Below, one piece after another: positions 55,228-64,000 of a stretch of 64,000 bases of DNA. Source of the DNA: Ascaphus truei (taxonomy: Eukaryota > Chordata > Amphibia > Anura > Ascaphidae); NCBI GenBank assembly GCA_036426205.1, contig WSYH01001909.1:1-64000 (forward strand), given 5' to 3'. The position numbers were made by a program, and so were the translations under genes. The notes beneath the pieces are model-generated. The model saw nothing but the letters and a program-made list of their open reading frames with translations, had not been told where the DNA came from and did not search any database. Within the stretch, counting starts at the first letter, position 1; the number at the start of each line of letters is the position of its first letter.

Positions 55228-55713
55228 CTAAAGAAAAGCACTAAGCTCAAAATCCACATTTAAACCTAATGGTATAAGTGATTTCAGGGTGAAGATCCAA
55301 AAACTCTCTCTCTTTTTCAGAGCAATGTTTCTGTCTCCACCTCTCCAATGTGGTAACACTTGTTCTAATACTGTGAATTTAAGACCTGAAGTATCTCCCT
55401 TGTGTTTTTGAATAAAATGATTTGATAAATAATGTGTGGTAACACCTCGTCTCACATTCCCAATGTGTTCGAGTATACGGATTTTTACTGCTCTTGAGGT
55501 TTGGCCTACATACTGTAACCCACATGGGCAATAGACAAGGTATACGACAAAGTCTGATTTACATGTTAAAAATTGTTTAATATGAAATCTTTGTCCTGAA
55601 ATATTAGAGACAAAACTAAATTTGTCATCTGACCTATGTCTACATGCCATACATGTGGTGCAGCCAAAAAAACATTTTGTTTGTGTTAACCATCTATTAC
55701 CATCTGTAATCAT
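55228..55713 (-). CDS. PLE D GIY-YIG endonuclease
   Basis: A 161-codon open frame with a Cys-rich lead (FFGCTTCMACRHRSDD), the core FVVYLVYCPCGLQYVGQTSR, RILEHIGNVRRG, and the C-terminus LIPLGLNVDFELSAFL. In an intact element it would be fused to the RT upstream. Here a one-base frame change near 55735 and the adjacent gap separate the two. Confidence 0.82.
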   Translation of the reverse strand: MITDGNRWLTQTKCFFGCTTCMACRHRSDDKFSFVSNISGQRFHIKQFLTCKSDFVVYLVYCPCGLQYVGQTSRAVKIRILEHIGNVRRGVTTHYLSNHFIQKHKGDTSGLKFTVLEQVLPHWRGGDRNIALKKRESFWIFTLKSLIPLGLNVDFELSAFL

Positions 55714-55733
55714 TTTTGGTAAGGCACTTGGGG

Positions 55734-56385
55734 CTACAGTAGTTTATCTTTGAGTGCTTTAGCTCTCTTAAAAATTATAGTAGGTTNNNNNNNNNNNNNT
55801 AGTTTATCTTTGAGTGCTTTAGCTCTCTTAAAAATTATAGTAGGTTTTTCGGGGACAATCTCTCCTAGTACAGGATCCTTTTTGACAATATGCCAATGTT
55901 TGTGAATAATTTTAGAATTTTTTTCAGATTGTCTATTGTAATTTGTTAGGAAGGAAAATTCAAAGTTCTTGTTTGGTCCTAGCTTCTTTTTGTTAGACAA
56001 TAGATCCTTTCTATCCAAACCCTCTGCTTTTCTTAAAGCGTCATTGATGATCCTATCATCATAATCCTTTTCTTTGAATCTGTCCTGTAGGAAGGCTGAT
56101 TGTTCATAAAAATTACTAGCATCTGAACAGTTTCTCTTCATCAGTCTATTTTGCCCATATGGGACATTTTGATACCATTTGGGGTGATGGCAGCTGGCAG
56201 TAGATATATAGTTGTTAATATCTACACTCTTGAAGAAGGTCTGTGTTTTGATCAGCCCATCCTCAATGAAAATTGTCAGGTCCAAAAAGTTAACTCTTTC
56301 CTGACTGTATTCACACGTGAATTTTAAATTAAGTGAATTGTCATTGAGATAATGGATAAACCGTATCAGACCTTCTTCATCCCTG
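55734..56385 (-). pseudogene. PLE D RT thumb fragment, interrupted by an assembly gap
   Basis: Encodes DEEGLIRFIHYLNDNSLNL near 56385, then NFLDLTIFIEDGLIKTQTFF, YGQNRLMKRNCSDASNFYEQ and HWHIVKKDPVLGEIVPEKPT. The stretch encoding IIFKRAKALKDKL occurs twice, once on each side of the N run. Confidence 0.75.
55738..55848. other. Assembly gap (13 N) with duplicated 48-bp flanks
   Basis: The Ns are at 55787-55799. The sequence TAGTTTATCTTTGAGTGCTT ... ATAGTAGGTT occurs identically immediately before and after them. Confidence 0.95.
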
Positions 56386-56589
56386 TGACAGGGTAAATAA
56401 AAGCCACCAGTTATATGCCTGGAAAACCTATGTCTAGTCTGCAGTGCAGCACTGACTAGGTTGACTTCAGCTGGGAACCTCAGGACAATTAGTTGGATCC
56501 CAGCTGCCTACCTCTTTGGTCAGGGAGCATAATGATTCGCTCCCTGAAAAGATGTGGACCCTCCCTAAAAAATCCTTCTTATTACCATT

Positions 56590-58080
56590 TTTAGGCCACT
56601 TTTAGTGAATCATTTTTCTTTCTGAACTTCCCTTTGTTCTTTTCTGTTAGTCACTATTTCTACTTCAGAATCAAAATCAACACTAATTGTCCTTTTTGGA
56701 GTTTTCTCTAAATTTATATGCACTTTAGCTAGTTTTTTTCCAGGCTGATGAGGAGATTTATGTTGGAAAAGAACAAGAAACGACGAAAACGGGGAAGAGG
56801 AGGAGAAAAAGAAATATCTCAAGAAAAGCAAGAGATAAGGAATAACATCTTCAACCTTAGTTCCAAAGTTCTAACAGAACCAGAGAAGTCACTCATCTCC
56901 AAGGGCGTGAAGTTTGCTCCCACTTGTGGTCCTAGCAACTTCGGCCTCTTTGTAGATGCGCAGAGAATTCTGAAAAGCTCACTATCAAAAGATTTTTCAG
57001 ATTAAAAGAAGTAGAGCAAAGAACTGTGATAATATTGAAAAAGAATGGCTGTGACTGAAACCAATGAACCTTCACAAGTAAGACCAGTGGTGGTACATTC
57101 TGGCCTCAAATTCCATCTACATTTTACCAAAATACGTGAAGGGAAAAACTTAGATGTATTCTCACAATTAGTGCAGAAAGATTTTGAAAGATTATTCCAA
57201 ACAGAAACTAGTTGATAACAATCTGAACAATCTAGAAAGAAAGGCATTAACAATTCTACAAGAGGATACCAATGTAGTCATAAAACAAGCTGATAAAGGG
57301 GGCGGAATGGCTATTATGATGATGACTACATTGCAGAATCCAATAGGATTTTAGGGACACCAATACGTATCTACCTCTGAAAAAGATCCCACATCCGATT
57401 TTTAAAAGAATTAAAAGTCCTGTTGGTAAGGGCAAAATGAGGAAGTAATAAACCTGAGGAATATAATTTTTTATATAGAGAGAATCCCATCAGACCTATA
57501 TTTTTATTTCTTCCTAAACTCCTAAAAGCCTTGCCACCCCCCCCCCAGGGAGGCCTATAAGCGGCATTGACTCTTTGACATCTTACCTATCCGCATATAA
57601 GACACCTATTTGCAAAAATATGTTGTAAAACTTCCCTCTTACTCAAAATACGACTGACATCTAACGTATCTTAGTAATCAAGTTTGGGAAAAGGGATGGT
57701 TTCGGTAACCTGTGACATCACCTCGCTCTATACCTGATAAACACCAAGACGGACACATAGGCAGTTGACAGAGCATTAGCTAAAAACTAACTATGAAATG
57801 CCCAATGAACAGGCCAATTTCATTCTTGATGCATAAGTTCATTTTAGCACACAACTACTTCATGTTCGAGGGGACTTATTTCCTGTCAGTAAATTTGGGA
57901 CCGCCATGGCAAACAAAGTTCGCACCTAGCTATGCAAATCTCCTTGGGAGCATGGGAGGAAGACCATATATGGTCCATTGCAGAGCTGGGTGCGAACTTG
58001 TGCCTATGGCGGAGATCATAGATGATATATATTCATACTGGAATGGATTGTTGCAGGGTACATGCAACTACACACGTGGT
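56590..58080 (+). pseudogene. PLE E: 5' half of a PLE on the plus strand, error-rich
   Basis: Frame fragments in order: GVKFAPTCGPSNFGLFVDAQ (56890-56960), NNLERKALTILQEDTNVVIK followed by ADKGGGMAIM (57230-57330), a PIKG-like region near 57480-57560, TKFAPSYANLLGSMGG at about 57915 and IIDDIYSYWNGLLQG at 58016-58058. The reading frame changes every 50-150 bp through one-base indels. It stops within a few bases of where PLE D's fragment starts (DEEGLIRF). D and E are therefore opposed parts of one element or family. Confidence 0.65.
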
Positions 58081-58084
58081 TTCT

Positions 58085-58800
58085 TGACAAGGCTTATTAT
58101 TTAGCCTTAAAAGATATACAGCACACAAAACAAAAATAGCTTTTCATCAGCACAAAGAAAATGGCTTTTTCTTCCCGCAAACCAAACAAACGTTTCTCCT
58201 TTAGCAGACAGTCTATAAATCAGGCAGTTACCCTTTTCCTATGCAGGGACAGACAGTTCACAATTCAACTACCTTGCTACTCAACCTTGTTTCAGGAATC
58301 TCTTTAGCAATCTCTTTAGCGCTTACTCCTCACGTCTCCTCAACCGCCAGGCTCCATGTGTTTCAGCCTGGGTTTTAACACACCTGATTGGCATCTAATG
58401 CTCTGTCAACTGCCTCATGTCCGTCTCTGTGGTTTATACAGGTATAGAGCGAGGTGATGTCACAGGTTACCAGAAACCATCCCTTTTCCCAAACTTGATT
58501 ATCTAAGATACGTAAGATGTCAGTCGTATCTTTGAGAAGGTGAAGTCCAGTCTCGAGAGTGAAGGAGGAAACGATGAGGAGTTCTAGGCTTTTTAGAAGG
58601 AGTTCTTTCTGTGAGCTCTTGTGAGAAGTTTGTTTTGTGGTTTGATATTTGTGATTGAGCGACGTTTGCAGAGATCTGAAAATAAATCATCTGGTTTCTC
58701 TGATTTTTGATATTTTTTACTTGACGAGTTGAAATGTGATTCTTCTCTTTTATTCTACTATCTATATTTATGCGTTCGCGGTGATTATCTTCTTAAACTG
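58085..58800. other. Low-quality junction stretch with an inverted PLE piece
   Basis: Bases 58380-58540 are the inverse of 57640-57790 (GTCACAGGTTACCAGAAACC against GGTTTCGGTAACCTGTGACA), that is, a piece of PLE RT sequence. From about 58560 to 58800 the sequence resembles 49260-49380 with heavy noise. It probably marks a badly assembled join. Confidence 0.5.
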
Positions 58801-61800
58801 GATTAAAACATGGATTACCATTTACACGTATAGCTTAAAAAACAGACACAACGTCTTTCTATTAGCCAGCCACAAAAAATACTAGTCAGAGCAATATTTC
58901 CTTGACTCCAACCAATACAATCTATAGTTAACTTTCTCACCTTAAGAACCTTCAGCACGTCCCCTGTTACATCCCCATGGGTAGAAATATACTAATGTCT
59001 CGCAGTACGCTCATATGAATATTTTCAATTATATTTCTTTTTAAAGAAATTCATATATCACAAAAAATCTTGATAGAAATGTAAATGCAGTATATGTTTT
59101 CCAATACTGGAGAAATGGGATGGTTCGCTAACAGGCACTCCAACAGGTTATGCTGTGGATGTGCGTGCCAGCCTTCCGACTATCTTGTGCGCTTTGTGAA
59201 GTTGAGGGCCTTTTGTTCAGCAGGATATTCCTCTTTAAGACACTCTAGTGGAGTGGGCAGTTGGAACTGCGTATAAGTCCTAAGTCTGACTGGGGGCAGT
59301 GCCTTTGACCACTTGGGATAGTCATTTTCAGTAAGGTAGGCAGCAATATCTTAAGCCTCATGTGATTGCCGAAGGAGAAACTGTATTGTCGGATATTTCA
59401 CTTTTGCTCTCCCTTTCACTTCATCTCCCTTTATCAAAACACGCTGCTGAAAACCGTTTGCCTTCTGCTACCAAGTACACTCAAATTTACATCATAGACA
59501 CAACTGTTTTGTTCACTACCAACTTAGACGTCAAATACCTAATGGTCTATTCTCTGGGTGTTTTCTGCCCTATTTATGGTATGTACAGTAAAGTATTTTG
59601 AGCACTATTCACTAGATTTTACAGTGCATTTTTTAGTTGCTAATGCTTTGCAAATGTTTGCAGATATTGACTAATTTCCAAAAAGGTTTACAAGTCGTGA
59701 AAATCAAAATGTTTGTTAATTTGTAAAAATAAAATCTGGTGTTTCTAGCCGTGATTAACTCGCTCCTCTTATAGTTCAAAAAGCCACACCACCATTATTA
59801 CTTATGAAGCTGCCTATTTTCCTGTACCTTGTGGCCAGCATTTTACTCTGACATCTTGGCTCAATGGTTCCATGCTGCTACTTTTTCCTATGATCACATG
59901 AAGTTCATAGGTAGTCAGATGCGTGCACATGTCACTGACTGCCTTAATCGCTCGCTTTGGGGGAAAGTGCATTTTGGTTGCCCTGTATGTACAAAAGACT
60001 TTCCTGAAAAAATATAACGTATAATGTGAGGTATGAAAAGTTCTGATTGTTTTTTTTTTCCCCCAAAAAAAAATATACTGTAGATATGCTGACTGCCATA
60101 TCCATGAGTGCGATTGCAAACCAATGGAGTAGTTCCAGGTAAAGCAACAATTTTATTTTGTCTTCCTTTAAAATTATCACCTTCAAACAACACCTTCACT
60201 TGTGCAATGCTTTTGATATAAAATATATTTGATTACAGTGCCTTCCTGTATTATACCTTTAAAAATATTGTGCTGAACTGCACTAGGATGTTGCCTCCAC
60301 TTACATCAAATTTGATGCTTTCAATCATTCATTGCCAAAAACTGTTCCCATAGGTCTGTGTACTTCCTCGGTTCCTCACATCTACTCTCCAACTACCAAA
60401 ACCCCCCTAATTCTCTGTCTTTCACTCCTCTACTTTTTCTTCCCTTCTCCATGCTCCACAAATCTGTGGCATTCTTTCTTTTTCACCTTAATCTGTTCTT
60501 TTTCATGCTATGGAAGGGAAACCTTATACTTGTGCATAAGGTCTTTCTACAAATGTTGCTAGTGCTTTAAACTGCTCTGAAGCCAGCAATCACAGGAACC
60601 CACAGTATCATTCTCCCCTATCCAACATGCAAGTTCTACTCTTCCATCAGTACTCCCCAATTATTTGATGACTACTTCAAGCCATAGTACAGCAATATCC
60701 CACTCCTCACTATATAACTCCTTCCTCCCTATTAATACTAGACACATAAACATCCTCAACCACCTCCCTCTGCTATGACATGTACAAATCTCACACACTT
60801 ACGTATTCAGTGAAGGCGTGAAGGCGTGGAGATCTAAGGCTGTTATATAGTAATCTGGCGGTGCACGTGGCGCACACTTTTTGTAAGTATATGTCCGTGC
60901 TGCCGGGAGCGCACTGCTGGGAGGTACTGTATGTGTATCATGTGTGTGTATAGATTGTGGGAGTGAAGTAAAGAAAGAAGAGGGAAAGAAAGAAAAAAAC
61001 AGTTGGAGAATAGAAGGGGGTTTAGTGGCACTATGACACACACCAAACACACACAACACACACACAACACACCACAACAACACACACACCACAACACAAC
61101 ACACACACACACACACACACACAAACCAAAACACACACACACAAACACACACCAACACACACAACACATACACATCATAGATTACAGCACCGCGGTAACG
61201 GCCACAAATCATTATTTTCTTCAACTCTTCTCCCTCGTCGGTCGGTTTCCATGCTCAAGCCGTGCCGACGCGCGTGGCACCATTATAGAAAGGCTGACTA
61301 CATCAGCCAACTAAACTGCCATGCTCGTTCACGGCGTGCAGCAAACGTGCCCTCTATAGAAAAGCCCTAATGGAAGGTGTTTGTAGGAGGACATGTGCAG
61401 AGGTACGCATGGAGACTGTTGTAAGGTGAAATTTATAACAGGCTTTATTGTGCCTGTCGCTTAAAACACAAAAAAATCAAACATAGCGAAATAGTGAGTC
61501 AAACAAGAAAACCATTCTCTGCTTTGGAAACTATCTACACATGTAGCTCAGCCCCTCTGACTGGGTGGTTAGCTAGGCTCTTTACAGCCCAAATCATGGA
61601 GACATTTATCAATACACAGACATAGATAATAGTCTTATACGAAAGTCTTATCTGTTAGCTGGGCTGCTGTAGGGGAAGCTTCTCTGCTCTCTTGGAAACC
61701 GCACCCTGTGTGCACAGGAAATGTCAGGCTCCAAGTTTAGAATCTTGTCCCCTTTGTCTTGTGGTCAGCTTGTCGCTCAGACATGTTTTTTCCTTGGTTC

Positions 61801-64000
61801 AGCCCAGTTGTGACTAGGAATCTCTCCTCTGTCTCACAAGTTCAGCTCAGGGTGAGCTAAGGAGTCTCACTTCCTGTTCAAAAGACAGGCTTTCTAAGCC
61901 ATCTAATCAGGCAGTGGTGTTAGTTAATTGCCTACCAGCAGTTAACCACCACACTGCTGGATTAGAGGCAACATTTGTGAACAGGGATAAGTCCCTGTTA
62001 CAGTGTTATTAAATGTACAATCTGGCTATTCAATTCCTTCAATGTATCTCCTTGTTCTATCCAAGGGCATGCAGTACTTGAAAACAAGATGCTTCCTTCA
62101 GTGTCAATGTATGTTTGAAGGAGAGATAATCAATATTACACTTCTTACAAAGATAGCTTTGCTATCTGGGTTGATAAATCGAATGAAACACACAGAACAA
62201 GAATCCCCTATGTGGTGAGAGCACTTAAGGCTTTAATGGAGAACTGAAATAAACATGGGGGCTTAAGGACCCCAATGTGAATGTGTATGGGAGAAATGCA
62301 ATGATATGGTTATAACGTTTAAACACAAATCTTATTAACGAGGAGGAAGTCTCCAACTAAAATAAATGGGGTTAAGCCCATGAACCTAATGAGCACGATA
62401 CTAAGCTAAGCGAATAAAGATGGTAAACTGGCAAACATCAAAACGGGCTTGAGTGAGTAAACCAATAACACAGTAAGCATTCATGCAATATAGAGATGCT
62501 ATGTGATGTGTCTCTATCCCCAACGCTGATGGTGTGTGAAACATGTGTAAACAATAACAAGGAAGAAATGAGGGCAAGGGGGGGGGGGGGGGCTGACCCA
62601 AGTACCAATGCAGCCTCTACGTGCCGCTATGAGTGCAGTCAGCAGAAAAGAGAAGTCACCATGTAAGGTAAGTGGAACTGGATAGAAAGGTGTCTAGACT
62701 CGGGGAGAGCAAGCCAACGGCTATCAAGGTCCTATTAATCACGCTAAACAGCTTCTCGCCACACACTGCACTCTGCATAACACGTGCTGAGATGGATTAA
62801 ACGGGTGTAGACCGCTGCTGCCTAAAGTGTGGCTAATGAGCCGAGATAGCAATTATATGTACTGGATATTTACGTGTCTGGACTGGGGGTGAGCCTAGTC
62901 TCGGTTCACCTTTTGTCCCATGTGAACAGTTACCAGATCTATCTATATGTGGCAGCTAAACGGTGCTTGCCCCAATATTGACAACATGTCCTACTAGGGG
63001 AGTAGACCCCAATAGTTCCCAGCTCAGACAATGGGTATATTTTCCCGGATCAGCTGTGTGTCTGGACTCAGGGTAGCCTACCATCGGCTCACTCTGGGTC
63101 CTAGTCTTAATAAGATTTGTGTTTTAAACGTTATAACCAATCATTTGCTCCCATACCCTTTCACAGCGAGTAATAAGCCCCCAGGTTATTTTCAGTTCTC
63201 CGTTAAAGCCCGAGTACTCTCACCACATAGGGGATTCTTGTTCTGTGTGTTTCATTAGTTTTTTGCCTTGATTGTAGCACCCGTGTCATTAGCTGTAGCG
63301 AGGGATTTCCCTGTCCTCCCTTTCCCCCCTCCCCCAATCTCTCCCGAGTATATTATTGGGTTGATAAATCCCAATTACTCATTTCAAATTCTATACAAAA
63401 AAGACATCAGATGGTGCTCAAACACTCTATCAAAATAAAACAGTGCATGAATAAATTAGTGCAAAATAACCACAAATAAGTGCCGTGCAATAAGTGATAA
63501 ATATAAACACTCAGCCCTTGGAGGGACTGTTTCAGCCACAGGAAAGCGCAAAGGAAAAGCCAGGGGAGCGGGAATACCTTAAAAAGAATATGTGAAACTA
63601 CCATAGTGCAGTTAACAGTTTAACCAGAACAACCAATGGCAGCTCTCAAGCGAGCATATGAGACACACTATATGATAGAATTAAATGTCCATCCACAGGT
63701 ATCAAAAATAGAAATCAGGAGCAAAAAGGAGGTAAATAAACCAGAGAGAGACAAGGAGCCAAAAATTAAAATACCAAAATATTTATCTGACATGGTAAAA
63801 ATTGGAGGCTTACAAGATTCCAAATGGTTTATAGCATGGGTGTAAGGGTAAAGATGTTAGCCGAGTCGCGTTCTCGGATCTCTGCAACACCGCCGCTGTA
63901 TCCATCGGTCTCCGACCTGCAACGCTGCTTGGAGCCGATACGTCACTTCCGGTTCCTCCACACAGTGGAGTAGACGTCACCGGAACTCACCGCAGACTTG
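58800..64000 (+). repeat. Error-rich second copy of 49380-54690
   Basis: Co-linear with 49380-54690 over its whole length, including the exon, the (CA)n tract, the TIR element and the start of PLE D. It has frequent single-base deletions and insertions at scattered sites, and runs off the window end. It is probably a false duplication. Confidence 0.9.
60084..60138 (+). pseudogene. Damaged duplicate of the SLC12A7 TM2 exon
   Basis: Matches 50670-50724 but lacks one base before the ATG (ATATG for ACTATG) and has an extra A in GCAAACCAATGG. The frame of this otherwise perfectly conserved segment is therefore broken twice. Confidence 0.85.

Larger units (their letters stand above)
54020..56385 (-). 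mobile_element. PLE D, minus-strand 3' half
   Basis: The 3' terminal repeat (about 54020-55200, with a hammerhead-like motif at 54680-54727) is followed on the minus strand by the endonuclease gene (55713-55228) and the RT thumb (56385-55734). A 13-N gap with duplicated flanks interrupts it at 55787-55799. The matching 5' half lies in opposite orientation at 56590-58060. Confidence 0.75.

Noticed and set aside
58800..64000. Real segmental duplication of SLC12A7 exons
   Set aside because: Differences are mostly single-base indels spread evenly, including within a conserved exon, as expected for read error.

Overview
The window is vertebrate nuclear DNA, most likely from an amphibian (frog-like). 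No bacterial operon layout is present. Three exons on the + strand (9711-9833, 48293-48439, 50670-50724) encode consecutive pieces of a potassium-chloride cotransporter and fit SLC12A7 (KCC4) best. Nearly everything else is intronic repeat sequence: Penelope-like elements (PLEs) with GIY-YIG endonucleases, CR1/L2-type LINEs, a Harbinger transposon, Tc1/mariner-type transposons, hairpin MITEs and microsatellites. The abundance of PLE, Harbinger and CR1/L2 together is the reason for the amphibian guess; it is an inference.

Layout. 1-6881: a divergent forkhead-like gene (+) facing a two-exon HARBI1-type transposase gene (-), ending in a Harbinger-like terminus. 6886-8500: inverted PLE-type repeat. 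8500-9710: unclassified GC-rich sequence. 9711-9833: SLC12A7 exon. 9834-48292: a 38.5 kb intron holding a LINE (11440-14160) with a hairpin insertion, a CR1 5' fragment, a near-complete PLE head-to-head with a second copy (15120-20315), a decayed Tc1/mariner-type element (from 20316), a PLE terminal repeat and MITEs (25880-28040), then a LINE split into three pieces by two insertions. The first insertion is a PLE (29351-32272). The second is a 14.8 kb Tc1/mariner-type transposon (32438-47210) flanked by TA.

The central find is that 32438-47210 transposon. The LINE reading frame breaks at 32437 and resumes at 47211, which fixes both ends. The element has imperfect inverted termini beginning CAG and carries an intact five-exon transposase (-), a BEN-domain gene (+) and a divergent forkhead-like gene (-). 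It was later invaded by a 7.2 kb PLE complex (39777-46941, 14-bp target duplication), itself holding another PLE, a coiled-coil pseudogene and a minisatellite. Without that insertion the native element is about 7.6 kb. A forkhead-like protein also lies beside the unrelated Harbinger transposase at the left of the window. I think these are accessory DNA-binding proteins of two transposon superfamilies, but this is inferred from position.

48293-54690 holds two SLC12A7 exons, intron sequence, a (CA)n tract and a TIR element. 54020-58550 holds a PLE in two opposed halves around a 13-N gap. 58800-64000 repeats 49380-54690 with many one-base indels, including two that break a conserved exon. That looks like an error-rich false duplication in the assembly rather than biology.
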